64,000 nucleotides of DNA from Pogostemon cablin (GCA_023678885.1 CM042965.1:26579777-26643776), one strand, 5' to 3'; counted from the first letter of the stretch, positions 21,764 through 35,140 are shown. The notes: a model not told the origin generated them from the letters alone. A program made the numbers and translations.

Positions 21764-24462
21764 GGTCGGCTTTTTTGATCGATCTTCAAAGAAATAAAAG
21801 GTTGTGTTTATTACGGGGCAGTTGAGTAACACCTTATGTTGTTATTTAAAAAAAAAAGAAGAAAGAAAAAAAAAGAGCGATATTGGTATCGGTATTGCAT
21901 GGGAATTTTATGAAAATTATACATGGGTATTTATGAAAATTTTGGTATGGGCATGATATCAATATCGATATCGGTATTGAGAAATTTATTTTGATATCGG
22001 TATTGGTGGAATCATTATGGTTCGGTATTTAGAAATTTATTTTGGTATCGGTATTGGTAAAATTATTATGGTTCGGTATTTGAAGATTTATTTTGGTATC
22101 GGTATTGGTGAAATTATTATGGTTTGGTATTTGGAGATTTATTTCGGTATCAATATTGGTGGAAGTATTATGGTTCGGTATTTGGAAATTTATTTCGGTA
22201 TCGATATTGGTGGAAGTATTATGGTTCGGTATTCGGGAATTTATTTTGGTATCAAGGTGGAATTATTTTTGTTCGGTAATTGAGAATTTATTTCGGTATC
22301 TGTATCAAGATGGAATTATTATGGTTGGGTATTTGGAAATTTATTTTGGTATCAAGGTGGAATTATGGTATCGGTATTCGTAAAAATCATGATATTGAAA
22401 TTTATTTCGGTACTGGTTAGGAAAAGGTGAATCACATCATCATATCATCATAATAAGCATCATTCTCATATCATCATCATTGGCATAAGAATCAGTAAAA
22501 AATGCAAGGCATGGCTTACAAGTATAGCTTGGGGGCTCGCAATATGAATAATCAATGTAACTCGGGGGCTCACTATGCGATCAATCTCTCTATAAAGAGA
22601 GATAGCTAGGTTGGTTGGAGCGCGTTGCTCAACCCGAACGGAAATAGCTCGGCAACCTCTCACTGGGGAGAATTATATCAGCTGGTTAGAGCATTTTGCT
22701 AGCTCAAATACTCAAATTGAGAGATAGCTCGGGGGCTCGCAATATGGATAAGAAACGTAGCTCGGGGGCTCATAATGGAATAATCTCTCTATGAGGGGAA
22801 AGAGCTCGGTAAGGTAAAGCGTTTCGCTTAAATAACTCAAAGGGAGCGGTTAAAAATAAATGGCATTATATCGGCAATCTCTCTGTGTAGAGAACTAGCT
22901 CGGTCGGTCAGAGTGTTTGACTCAATTACTCAGGGGAAGCAGTTGAAAATAAATGGGATTAGATCGGCATGATCTTCCCAAATCTCGTAAGATTGGAATT
23001 ATATTAAAGTTATTACAATTAGCTCAGTTATGCAGGATGGAAAGAAATAAAATAAATTCTGAATCCGTGTGTACACTTCGAGGGCTGAAGTTTGGATCTC
23101 AACAAAAATTAGAGGAAATAACTCAGTTGTTTAGATCATGGATGAAATCTCAAATCAATGGGAAAATGATCGAAACACTCAAAGGGAAGTAGAGAGAGAA
23201 AAGGTATTTAGGAAAGTGGAAACAAAAACAACTCATGCAGATGACGAGGCTGAACTAGAGAAATATTTTGGAGGGAAAACCGATGCAACTTTCTCCAAGG
23301 AGCAATAGCTTAGTCTGTTAATGCATAAGGGAAAATCAGAGCGATGTCTGAAGGTGAAAGACCGATCACACTGCAAAGAGAGTTTCAGAACCCAACACTC
23401 CATCTCGGGAACTCGGGGGCTAAAGATAAAGTTGATACTACATCTCAGGGGCTGAAGAAGGAAAGTGAAATCAAATTACTTGGTTGATCAAAGTATGGAA
23501 GAATATGTCAATCCCGGTCGAATACCGAGGTTGAAATCAACAACCGAACAGAGGGTTCATTCTACATCGGAGTTCTAAAGTTCTTACGGTACTCTTTTTC
23601 CTACATACGAGTTTTTCCCACTGGATTTTCTCATATGGAGGTTTTTAACGAGGCCGACGGAATTTTAGAGCTCGGGTTCGAGATTGCTCCTTGTAGTTTC
23701 ACACAAGGAGCAACCTCGGGGGCTAATGTTATGGGTGCTTATACCCCATACTAGGACGTGGCTTATACGCGCTGTACGACTCGGGAGATAAGTTGAGATT
23801 AAGGATAAGAGTGGGATTTGAACACACGCCCAATAAAGACGGAAAGCTGGAGAGGCCGACCGACATGCTGACCGGGCATAAGAAGAAGGTGGGAGGCAGA
23901 AGCCGACACTATGGATAAGGTTCGGGTGACTGGGCAGAAGGCGGAAGAAGCCGATACCGAGAATAAGGTCGAATCTCGACCTCGGCATCGGCCTCTTACC
24001 ATCGGTCAGCTGCACTTCGGTTTACTATCCTCATCCGTCGAGAAGCCTGTTACGCACGCTCAACGACAGAACACAACATGCATAACGCGTGAAGGGGACA
24101 TGTCAGACCTATTATTGTACTTGGAGGACACATGGCAAGGGTTGGCAAACCAAAGGGGGACCATCCATAAATATCTCATATAAAGACAAGGAAGGCACCT
24201 GCAACTGGGGAGACAACACTTGGTGGGCAAGGGATTCCAACTCCATCTTCTCGACTCTACTTTATCTCTCTAAGAAACCACTTGTATTTCTCTCTCTATT
24301 GTGTAATGTTCCACCATGGAACTTGTAAATACAACATCAATAATAAAGGAAATGGGAACCAATTTTATGGGGCGATGGAGAAAGCTACTTGTTTGATGTG
24401 CTCGTTTTAGTGTCTGGTTAATCGCTAATCTTAATTTAACCCGCTAAAAATGACTGTCAACA
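21764..24462. repeat. E2: 2.7-kb tandem segment, copy 2
   Basis: Second copy of 18461-21187. Differences include loss of about 24 bp in the CATCAT repeat and 9 bp (AAGGCAGAA-like) near 23940, plus scattered single changes. The low divergence points to a recent duplication. Confidence 0.88.
23727..24462 (+). mobile_element. Ty3-gypsy-like LTR, copy 2
   Basis: 736-bp counterpart of 20446-21187, here starting TGTTATGGG and ending CTGTCAACA, which makes the TGTT...AACA terminal inverted repeat clearer than in copy 1. Confidence 0.65.
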
Positions 24463-25039
24463 TATTAGTGTTTATTGTTAAGAGATTATGAAAAAAATAC
24501 GTAATCAATATTCATATTAATGTACATTGATGTTCACATTAATGTACATCAGTATACATTTTTAAGAGATAATTAAAAATACATATTTTTTTTAAATATA
24601 CAGATTAATAATTATATTAATGTACATTAGTGTGCATTATTAAGAAAGTAAATATTAATGTACATTAGTGTGCATTACTAAAAGATAATAAAAAATACAC
24701 AATTTTTTTACATTGGTGTTTATTGTTAAGAGATTATAAAAAAAATATTTAATCAATATTAATATTAATATACATTGATGTTCACATTAATGTACATCAG
24801 TGTACATTTTTAAGATATAATAATTAAAAATACGCAATTTTTTTTAAAAAAATATGCAGATTAATAATCATATTATTGTACATTAGTGTGCATTATTAAG
24901 AAAGTAAATATTAATTTACATTGGTGTGCATTATTAAAAGCTAATTAAAAATACGCAATTAATAATCATGTTAATCTATATTAGTATATTCATATCAATG
25001 TGCATTAGTATGCTTTATTAAGGATAAAGCAAAAAAAAA
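24463..25039. repeat. R3: AT-rich direct repeat, copy 3
   Basis: Third copy of R. It ends at the AAAGCAAAAAAAAA tract; what follows is unrelated to E, so the array stops here. Confidence 0.9.
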
Positions 25040-25691
25040 TGTTATAATTATCCTTAAATATCTCCATAAATCTCTCACATATTAATTCATATTACGGTTA
25101 AAAAAAAGTACTCCAATTGGTAGCTGTGATGGTTGCTGTTAGATGAATATTTGTATACTTGTGAATAAGGATAAAATAGGAAAAATAAAAAAATACTTTG
25201 TATTTATTAGTAATTATATTATATTAATGTATTTATTAGTAATTAGAATATATAAACACGTACCTATAATTAATTATCCCAAAACATAAATAATGAATTT
25301 ATTCGTATTCTGCAACGCTACGATATATTAAGAAAATAAATAAATATTCACACATTATAATTTGACCCAAAATTAAGGAAATTAGTTGGAAGGTGATATA
25401 ATAGATAATTAGATAATATATCTATTTTTAAATATATAAATATTTAATTAGAAGTAGGGTTATATTAGGTATATTATTTTAATATTTTGTATCCAACCAT
25501 AATATAATTGGATAAACGTATAATTATCATTAATGTGTATCGTAGAATAATTATTCCTTGTTATTAAAGTATACTAATAATGAATTATATATATTATAAC
25601 AAACTAAAATCATAATTAATTATCTATCATCAATCAATAATTTAGAAGGCATATTTTAACACCGTTCCACATTAGTAATATCTAATAAGAA

Positions 25692-25774
<83 letters not shown>

Positions 25775-26293
25775 TAATTGCGAATACACTACTATAAATA
25801 ACTTCTAAAAGTATGATGTGTCACGACGTAGTTAATCATTGTATTTTTTTATATTTTTATTTTTATATTAAATACATAATCTTTCTATTTTATATTTTAT
25901 TATTATAGATTAGTATTTATTATTATATCACTATTTTATATCTTCAAAATATTTATTCTTATCTTTAAAATATTTGATAAGTCTTTATTCAATTAATTAT
26001 TTCATGATAATAATTATCTAAATATTATAATATATTGAATAAAAAATAGATCCATCATTTAAAAAATTAAATTACACTTCTTTTATTTTATTATAAGACA
26101 ATATTGAAAAGTTAATTACTCTAAAAAAATTTATTTAATTACCATAAAGCTTTTACTAAAAATAATGAATGTACAGGGCAAAAAAAATAATTATATAAAT
26201 TATTAATTTAATTAAAAGACTTAATTAACATAAATATTTTGTTTATAATAATATTAAATTAATATTAATTTAAGATAAAGTATATTAATTAAT
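25040..26293. other. very AT-rich spacer
   Basis: No gene seen. Contains a long (TA)n at 25696-25774. Confidence 0.5.
25696..25774. repeat. (TA)n microsatellite
   Basis: About 39 TA units. Confidence 0.95.
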
Positions 26294-26432
<139 letters not shown>

Positions 26433-26532
26433 AAAACTTAATTACTTTGTGATACAGAAAGATTATGTATTAATTAAATAAAATAATTTTAAAGAATGTT
26501 ATTTCATAGATGCTAAACTTTATTGATTTACC

Positions 26533-27150
26533 CAATGATTTCAAGAACCGGTTGGACCAGTCGGTTCAACCGGTAACCGGCCTCCAAACAGGTCCAAAAC
26601 ACTTACAAAACCATTTTTTGAATTGAACCGGTCAAAACCGGTCAGAACCGGCCAAAATCGAAAAAAAACGGTAAAATCGGTTGAACCGGTCCAACAGATT
26701 TTTTTATTTTTTTTAAGTTTTTTTAATTTTTTAATTTTTCTTTTTATATTTTATATTTATATATTATTTAAATTTTATTTTTATTCATTTTAAAATATAA
26801 TATTTAAATTTTGAATTAAATTATGTAATTTTTTTGAAGTGGTGCATCAAATGTATAGTAATTTAAGTATAAATTATGTAATATCCTATTGAGAAAGTAT
26901 ATAAAAATTTGTATAAAATATGAAATAAATATTTTATCTAATCATATTTTTATGTAAATTGAATTTTTTATTTATAAAATAATTTTGGTTAGTATAATTT
27001 TTGTAATGAATTGTAAATATTATAAAATATAATTGAAAATATGTAAAATTTAATTTTCCGGTTGAACCGCCGGTTGAACCGGTCCGACCGGTTGAACCTC
27101 GAACCGTTAGATCTACCGATTCAGCCTCCGATCCGGTTATGAAAACACTG
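26533..27150. mobile_element. non-autonomous hAT element
   Basis: 618 bp flanked by perfect 8-bp duplications GATTTACC (26525-26532, 27151-27158). Terminal inverted repeats are CAATGATTTCAAGAACCGG and, from the right, CAGTGTTTTCATAACCGG. GGTTGAACCGG-type repeats fill both subterminal regions around an AT-rich core. No transposase. Confidence 0.85.
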
Positions 27151-27458
27151 GATTTACCTAATATATAATTTTAATAAACCAAGTACTTTCTCAATTACCC
27201 TCTAATTTACACAGGGTTAAAAGTACTATTTATTCATTCATTCATTTATTTATATTGAGTAATTACAGTGGTATAGTACATGATGGATAAGTGGTGGTAC
27301 TGCGTCCACATTAAATGATGAACCATAATAAGATAAGGAGTCGATTGATATTGCCACGTACGTAATTAGTCAAGAACTATCACCTTCCAATTGACGTGTT
27401 GTGTACAACAATGCATCGCTTTTAAGATATGATTGTTTTACATTTTGAGTGTATATTA

Positions 27459-27766
27459 GGTGCACCGGGTGCATTCTTGCACCCATATATTTATAATTTT
27501 TTATTTTATTTTGTATACATGTTATTCTCTTTTGTATACATATTTTGTAATAATTGTATATTTTTTTCACATTAAGTTTTTCATTAAGAAAATTAATATT
27601 CATATTTGTATAACTTTTTATTCAATAGTGTATATATGTATTTTAATAATTGTATATTTTTTACACTTAATTTTTCATTAAAAAAATTAACAATTAAATT
27701 GTATATATTTTTACTCATAATTGTATATGTTTTTACTTATATTTGTATGTGGGTGCACACGAAGTT
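27459..27766. mobile_element. unclassified MITE-like element
   Basis: Left end GGTGCACCGGGTGCA and right end GTGGGTGCACACG form an imperfect inverted repeat around AT-rich sequence with repeated TTGTATA words. A lone similar end, GTGCACCGAGTGCACC, occurs at about 14115. Borders and class are uncertain. Confidence 0.35.
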
Positions 27767-28379
27767 TCACACTATATTTAACCTTCCATTTTTTTAGATT
27801 ATATTATCAATTCAATTCCAATCTCTTTAATTTCCTTTTCCTTTCTACATCATTTTATACTACATTCATTCATTTAATAAATAAATTAATTATTGCATTG
27901 ATTTGAGCTATACCTTAAATAAATCTTTGTGTGACCCGGACACATGTAATAATTACTAGCATTTGACCATGGGAATAAATTATTTTAATATTATTAAATT
28001 TTATTTAATAATTAGAAATTTATTTAAAATGAAATATATTATGGGCATGTAACTATTAATTTTTTTAATATTATTTAATTTATATTATTGAATTTTTAAT
28101 ATTTGAAACTTCGAAGTTTTGATATGGTAATTTGAGTATTTCATTCCTCCTATAAATAATGTTACATTTATTGTTTGAACAAGATTGAATATTGCATTTA
28201 TTATGTAGTGAATTGAGAATATATATATATATAGAGAGAGAGCGCGTAATTTGTGTTGTGTGTGGTTCCATGGGTATACATTGATTGTTTTGTGTAGGCC
28301 TTATTTACCAAAAAAACGAAAATGTAACAATATTTATGAGACGCCCTATTTGATAAAATATAACAACACTCATTGGACA

Positions 28380-29740
28380 ATATATTTCCTTCGTCTCACC
28401 CAATTTGTATTGAAAAAATATATTCTCTTCGTCCCGTGAGTGTTTTCATATTTTACTAAAGCATGCGTCTTACAAATATTATTTTATTTTTCTTTTTAAT
28501 AAATAATACCCGTACAAAACAATTAATATATGTCCATGGACCCACATACAACACTAATACAACTATCAATTATACTATACTTTAAAATATTATATTATAT
28601 TTTCTCAGCCCACTACACATTAAACACATTGATACATAAAATATACCTAAAATACATTTTCTATAGTATATTAAGTTAACAAAAAATATATACTCCTCCT
28701 GTCCCGCAAATATTGTTATATTTATCGAAAATTATACATATACCCCATATTTATTATGTATAATCCAGATTGATAAATAAAAAAATATGATATTAATTTA
28801 TAATTTAAAAGTAAACAAAACACTTGTTAATAATAATAATATGTATGGCATAAATTGATAAAAGACAAAAATTAATTTATAGTTTTGTACTTAAAAAAAT
28901 GGCATTAATTTAGAATTTAAAAATTAAACAAATATATTTTCTTCGTCTCACCCAAACTGTATTAAAATAATATATTTTCTTCGATCCATAAGTTTTGTCA
29001 TATTTTACTAAATATTGTGTCCCAAAAAATTAATTATAATTTTGTATTAAAATAATAATGGCATTAATTGTAGCATTTATATCTTAATAGGACCCCACAC
29101 AATACTAATAAGTTATCCACTATACATTAAAATATTGGCAAAGATTTGTGAGACCGTCTTACGTACATCATCAACGAAAAGTGAACAATTTATAATATAA
29201 ATTAAAGGTTATAACTTTTTATAGCGAGAGTGATAATATTTTATTGCGAAAATAATAATAATTTTTTTAATTTTTCATTCGTCTCAAATAAGGTCTTATG
29301 TGAGATGGTCTGACATAAGACTTATCCTAAATATTTTTTAACCCACTACACATTAAACACATAGATATACTCCATAAAATATTATATTATATTTCTCAGT
29401 CCACTACACATTAAACATATAGATATATAAAATATACCTCAAAATACGTTTTCTATAGTATATAAAGTTCACAAAAAATATATACTTCCCCCGTCCCACA
29501 AATATTGTTATATTTTACGAAAATTATACATATACCACATATTTATTATGTATAATAATAAATAAAAAATACGACATCAATTTATTTATAATTTAAAAGT
29601 AGACAAAACACTTGTTAATAATAATAATATGTATGTCATAAATTGATAAAAGACAAAAATTAAATAAATATATTTCCTTCTGTCTACCCAATTTGTATTA
29701 AAATAATATATTTCATTCGTTCCACCCAATTGGTAATTAA
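28380..29740. repeat. degenerate tandem block with Stowaway-like ends
   Basis: About 285 bp at 28586-28870 recurs at about 29377-29660 in the same orientation. A shorter module, CCCAATTTGTATT plus TTCGTCCC, occurs near 28395, 28940 and 29690. The block also contains a degenerate GTCTCA-type MITE (29143-29335). No genes. Confidence 0.65.
29143..29335. mobile_element. degenerate MITE, GAGACCGTCT type
   Basis: Ends TTTGTGAGACCGTCTTACG and GGTCTGACATAAGACTTAT pair imperfectly. The internal TTATAGCGAGAGTGATAA resembles the better preserved element at 59452-59705. Confidence 0.5.
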
Positions 29741-29870
29741 AAACGGATTGAATTTCGTTGCTAAAATAGAGAATAAATGTCTAAAACAAAAATGTCATTT
29801 TTATTGCTAATCCATTGATAATTATCAACGGATTGAATTCCGTTGTTAAATTCGATTGGTTTTTCTAGTG
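29738..29870 (-). mobile_element. possible CACTA-type terminus
   Basis: The minus strand from 29870 reads CACTAGAAAAACC, followed by repeated inverted copies of ACGGATTGAATT / AATTCAATCCGT. This matches the CACTA end plus subterminal repeats of plant En/Spm elements. The opposite end was not found. Confidence 0.4.
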
Positions 29871-30478
29871 GGTTTATCAGTTATATCTCGAATTCCCCAT
29901 GATTTTATACTCTTTCAAATGAGATTACATTGGAATAAATTGTCCTATAATTACTTCTATTTTTTACTTTTTATATAAGTATATTATGTAAAATTCTAAT
30001 TTAATTCAAATATCAATATTTTTCTTTTTTTATTTACTTATATTTCGTTTTTAAGTTTAAATATTTATTTTTATATTTAATTTGCTAAGATCTTTAATTT
30101 CACACTCATTATTTGTTGAAAATACATCACGTGAAATTCATTAAAAAATAATAATTTATGTATTAAATGAGAAAAAGACTATTACCATACATAAACAAAT
30201 TGAATTAGAAAAATATCATGAAATTAAAGGAGGAGAATTTGAGAAAAGATATTGGGAAGGGGAGAAATTGAGAAGAGATAAGATATTTTGAGGATAATTT
30301 CCATGGATAAAGTCATGTAACATCCATAACGAAAATTGATAAATAATTAATGAAAAATGATAATTGTGCTATGAATTAATTCATAAACAATTTATAAAAT
30401 GATAATTGTGTTGTGAACTAATTCATGAACAATTTAAAATATAAATAAAAAGTGATAATATTTTTAAAAAATATATTA
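29871..30478. other. AT-rich spacer
   Basis: No gene or element recognised. Confidence 0.5.
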
Positions 30479-30771
30479 CTCTCTTCGTCCCAAGAATACA
30501 TTCGCCCTTTCCATTTTGGTTCGTCCCAAGAATACATTTAACCCATAAATTGAAACAATACACAATATCAATAACCTTACAATACTACAATATTACAAAA
30601 ATTTCACCTTCTTTTTACACACAACTTAGTCAAAGTCAACTATATCATACACTTTATTCTACTCAATTACCCAAAATACTCATTCTCTTTCCTACATCAC
30701 ACCACCAAAAAGTTACTTTTCTTAAACTCCATGCCCAAAAATACGCGAATGTATTCTTGGGACAGAGGGAG
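30479..30771. mobile_element. Stowaway-type MITE
   Basis: 293 bp, CTCTCTTCGTCCCAAGAAT at left and ATTCTTGGGACAGAGGGAG at right, TA on both sides. CAAGAATACATT is repeated twice near the left end. Confidence 0.85.
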
Positions 30772-30773
30772 TA

Positions 30774-31309
30774 ACATTTTTAGTAAAATAATAATAATTA
30801 ATTTTAAAAAATATAAAATAATCTCGATTTCCCACAAAAATGCCCCCACCAACCTTTTATTTTCTTCAAGTTATGTACTTATTTAATTTTAAAGGAATAA
30901 AAGAGCACATATATTATGGCATAGATTTTTAAATTTTAAAAAATAATTTTATTATTATTATTATAACAAGAAAAATAGAGAGATACATATAAATTGAAGA
31001 AGAAGTGGGGGGTGAGGAGAATAAATGCAGTTCAACAACTTATAGTTTCAACATTTATAACAATATAAATATCTATGCTATTTAGATGCTGCACCATTCG
31101 TTACAAGATAATTTTCTATTTTATTTTTTTATTATGAAAGAAATTACTTAAAAGGGGATTGAACTTCGAATACAAAAATGACTTTCAATTCAATTAGGTG
31201 ACGTTTGAATTCGGATTTATCATTTGGATTTAAATTTAATAAATCTCCTTAAATCTCTCCTATATTACACTACATATCCTATTAACATTTATCCACTCCC
31301 TACCCTATA
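30774..31309. other. AT-rich spacer
   Basis: Nothing recognisable between two Stowaway MITEs. Confidence 0.45.
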
Positions 31310-31630
31310 TTCCCTCCGTCCCGGGAAGTATTTCGCGTATTGGTGTGCGCGGAGTTTAAGAAAATTTTGTATTTTTATGTATAAAGTAAGAAAGAGAATA
31401 TATATTTTAGTTGATTTAATGAAAAAGGTGTGTAAAGTTATTGAGAGATGTGAAAAAAGTGTGTAAAATTTTTGGGAGATGTGAAAAAGTAAGTATTATA
31501 TTGGGATATGTGTAAAAAGTGAGTATTAATATAATGTATTTTTTACCAAATTTAGTAAAAGTAAAGTGTGAAATACTTTGAGGGACGGATGAAAAAGGAA
31601 AGTGTGAAATACTTTGAGGGACGGAGGGAG
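31310..31630. mobile_element. Stowaway-type MITE with duplicated right end
   Basis: Starts TTCCCTCCGTCCCGGGAAG after TA and ends GAGGGACGGAGGGAG before TA. The right terminal module GTGTGAAATACTTTGAGGGA occurs twice (about 31567-31590 and 31601-31621). Internal GTGTGTAAA words are also repeated. Confidence 0.8.
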
Positions 31631-31632
31631 TA

Positions 31633-32512
31633 TTATTTATCCTCAATTAATACATTTTCTTTCTCTCTCTTCCCTCTTTTCTCACCTTATAAAGTTTAAA
31701 TCTACACTACTTAAACCTAAAACAAACATAACAAATATAGATTAACACTATTCACCAATTTATTAAATCAACTTAAACCCAAATCAAACACCACCTTATT
31801 GTTGTAAAATACGTACGTTATATTTTGTTTATCAATTGCAGCAAAAAATTATTTGGGAATTAATTAATAATAAAATAAAAAATAATGGGACTAGCCAAAT
31901 GCCAAATTTAATCCTAATTGAAGCTTGCATTAATAGATAAGATGTTTTTCAATAAAAAAATAAATAAAATAAACAATATAGTGAGTTGATAACCAAATAT
32001 CCAATTTTGGAAGAGCTATTGGGCTTCTAGTGGGTTAGTTATCGTCCACTAAACATTAATTTTGTGGTTAATTTGGAAAATTAATTAATAATATGTCATA
32101 GACATTAAACAAATAAATTACATTTAATGGAGATTGCTTTATTCAAATGACGTATGATCAGTTTATGTTTTACATAAAGGATAAGAAACTAATAAACTAA
32201 TGTAATAAAAAAATCAAGGAAAATGATACATATATCAAAATATTTAAGAAAAAATTAGGTAAGATGGTCAAATTAAGGCAGTAAAAATGTTCTTTAATTT
32301 TATTTTTTAAAATAATCTGTAATTATGATTTGATTATGCATTTTGTGTGTCAATATAAGAAAAGGCCCAACTAAAGAGAGTTACTTTGCAGCCCATTATG
32401 TGGCCCGATAAACGAAAACGGCTATACAATTCCAAAGAGTTTCAAGTTCTCATCGACCCGACCCGACCCTCACAGAATGCATAAGTCGATAGATGTTCGC
32501 TAGAATTTTAAG
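31633..32512. other. spacer without genes
   Basis: AT-rich sequence; a short pyrimidine-rich stretch near 31660-31685. Near 32455 a GACCCGACCCG word recalls the Copia LTR block but is too short to assign. Confidence 0.45.
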
Positions 32513-33075
32513 TAGGAGTGGGCAAAAAAATTTGTAAACAGCAAAAATCGATCAAACCGCATTGCACCGTACCGCGAATGCAATTATTTATATAAACCGT
32601 AATTTATTTTTTAAAACAAAACCGCAATGCGTATATTAGCTATAATACTATATATAATTATGCATATATTAGCTATAATACTCTATATAATTATATAATA
32701 AATCTATTATATGTGTTGGACTATTGCTATTATATAAGGTATTTTAGTCATTTATGTGTCACTCCCCTATAGCTATCATAAAGAAATTTTACCAATTACC
32801 AAATACTCAATTTACTACGTTCCTTCAATAATCTATAAAGTTCAAATGCACCGTTTCACTTTTTTCTTTAGCATTGCTTATTTCTTACTAAATAACTAAA
32901 TTTTTCTCTAAAGCATTGTTGTTAATTATGACAAAATTGCCTTATGAATTTTCGTTAGCCACCAAAATTAATAGCATGACCTTATTATTTAAACTAATTT
33001 ATAAGTAAAACATCAAACCGCAAAACCGTTCAAAACCGCATAAGTAATATCATTTGAATTACCGCGGTTTACACT
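32513..33075. mobile_element. hAT-like element, right end degraded
   Basis: Left end TAGGAGTGGGCAAAAAA, then AAACCGCATTGCACCG-type repeats; right end GCGGTTTACACTCC. It matches the TAGGGGTGGGC class seen at 51604-52770. No 8-bp duplication could be confirmed. It abuts and probably truncates the Copia fragment to its right. Confidence 0.55.
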
Positions 33076-34245
33076 CCGATATTGTAAAGAAACTAGCTTT
33101 CAACTTCGTATCCCGCACAGCTACCACCAAAGCGTGAATCCCCTTATCAAGCAAGTATAGACTTTTATCACATCTTTCCTGGCCCAAAATTTGTTTTGTC
33201 ACTCGGTTTTGAATTGAAAATTTATCAGAAAATATGACATCAATAGGAAAGTCGAAAGTCAATTTACTGATAGACAGAAGATTTTTGGTAATGTGTAGGA
33301 CCACTAGAACATCTAACAATTTAGCATCAGCAGATAAATCACGAGAACCAATATGCGAAATATGTAAAGTATTGCCATTACCAACAACTACTTTACCATT
33401 ACCAGAGTAAGGCTCGAAAGAGTCCAAAGCAGCAGACTGATTAGTCAAATGAGCAGAAGCACCCAAATCAAGATACCAATCAGGAGTAGGATCAGAGACA
33501 TTACACGTAGAAGAGAATGCCTGGGCCAAATTTGCAGACGACATAGCGTTGCGAGCAGAGATAAACTGAGGGCACTTGTCTACATAATGCTCCCCTTGAC
33601 AAATTTCGCAACGAGGAACGTATGGTCGGCGTCCATTGTTGGAGTTGTTCGAACCTCCAGAAGGACGGCCACCTCGCTGACTACCTGAAAAATTCCCACG
33701 ACTGAAATTACGACTATTAGTGAAAGGATGACCCGAGTGTGGCTGAACTTGACCTCCAAAAAATGAGCCACGACCCTGCGATAAACCGTGATTGGAAGGG
33801 CCACTGCAATCTACTATAAAGGTGGCTTGAGGTGTCGAGCCCTCCATGGAACAGATCATAAGATCATACTACTTTGCCTGACTCAACAGATCAAGAAAGC
33901 ATGGAATGGCAGTGAAGACATCCGAGTATCTGCAAAGTTAGCAAATTGCACCCCCAAGCCCCTAAAAAATAAATAACTCTTATCGGCTTCATCTACGGGA
34001 CGATCAATAGCATGTAATTAGTCACAGAGAGACTTGAACTTCTTGCCATATTCTTCAGCGGAGGAGTCACCACGACGAAGCGACAATAGCTCCTCGCGTA
34101 GTTGATGTTGACGAGAGGTCGATGAGTAAACAGCCTCAAGAGTCGTCCAAGCATCAAGAGAAGTTGACGAATAACATGGTGGCCGGCCGGATATGCTCAT
34201 CAAAGTATTGATACTGATTAATGCCTAAAAGATACTGATTATCCA
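33076..34245 (-). pseudogene. fragment of a second Ty1-copia element (gag and protease)
   Basis: Minus strand: gag piece with SLDAWTTLEAVYSSTSRQ and AEEYGKKFKSLCD (34018-34203), a linking stretch with DRPVDEADKSYLFF broken by a stop and a frameshift, then a glycine-rich region, a zinc knuckle CEICQGEHYVDKC, and protease WYLDLGASAHLTN. The active-site motif is DLG instead of DSG. No integrase, RT or LTR is attached. This is another Copia lineage than the one at 6682-13447, as the knuckle and protease wording differ. Confidence 0.85.
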
Positions 34246-34672
34246 GATATTATAGTCCATAAAGAATATGAGAATATTGATAATAACTTTGTTGATTGCG
34301 ATGGTGATAACATTGATAAGTCTGGAAGAGAAAACATGATGATGGTGATGATGTCACAAATGAAGATGCAGATTCCTCAATTCCGTTTGACATTTTTTAT
34401 CCATCAAATTGGGATAAGTTAGATGATAAATGAAGAGATTTATTGGTTGACAAAGGCTCAATTAGATGATTGGAAAAGGTCCGAAAGATAAATCAAAAGG
34501 GCGTTTCTCTTCGGAATTCTATACTCGAATTTTACCGAATGGTCAAAAACATCATAGAGATTGATTGGTTTATTTCCAGTTACTTGACAAATCATTACTT
34601 TATACGTTGTAGAAAAATAAAAGGGTCTCAAAAAATTCGCACAGGGCCCCTCAAATCTAAGGACAGGCCCTG
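34246..34672 (+). pseudogene. hAT transposase N-terminal (TTF / ZMYM1-like) fragment
   Basis: Plus-strand frames show IPFDIFYPSNWDKLDD, RDLLVDKGSIR and, after a stop and a frameshift, KGRFSSEFYTRILPNGQ with HHRDWLVY. These words are typical of plant zinc-finger MYM-type-1-like hAT transposases in front of the TTF zinc finger. It ends at GGGCCCCTCAAATC...GGACAGGCCCTGA, the form of a hAT terminus of this group. The catalytic part is missing. Confidence 0.75.
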
Positions 34673-34875
34673 AATAAACTTATCTCAATTACTAAATACA
34701 CCCCACTAAAATTAAAAAATATATACATAAATTATTAAATACACCTCATTTCATACACTTTTACCATTTTAATCAATAAAAGAGTATTTTATTTAATTAT
34801 TATTTGATTAAAAAGTAAATTTAAAAAAAATTATGTAAAAAAAATTTATCGGTGTATTAGTACTTTCTGTAAAAG

Positions 34876-34876
<1 letters not shown>

Positions 34877-34916
<40 letters not shown>
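34877..34916. repeat. (TA)n microsatellite
   Basis: About 20 TA units, adjoining the left end of a Stowaway MITE, which targets TA. Confidence 0.9.
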
Positions 34917-34917
<1 letters not shown>

Positions 34918-35140
34918 TCCCTCCGTCGCTCATTAAGAGAGTCATTTGCTTTTGGTTCGTAGATTAAGGAGTATTATTATTTAATGTGCAGTAGAAGTTG
35001 TATTAGTAGAGTCTGGTTCCCAACATTTAATTGTATTAGAGGGGGTGTATGGGTCCCATTTATGTAAAAAATGAAATGAGACTCTTTAGGTGAGACGACC
35101 AAAATGGAAAGATGACCCTCTTAGTCTGGGACGGAGGGAG
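34917..35140. mobile_element. Stowaway-type MITE
   Basis: 224 bp, CTCCCTCCGTCGCTCATTAA at left, TCTGGGACGGAGGGAG at right, TA duplication. Internal GATTAAGGAGTATTATTAT is shared with other copies in the window. Confidence 0.88.

Noticed and set aside
17885..25039. CRISPR-like or satellite array
   Set aside because: Repeat length and arrangement (575-bp and 2.7-kb units, gypsy LTR inside) and the plant context exclude CRISPR; two units are too few for a satellite.
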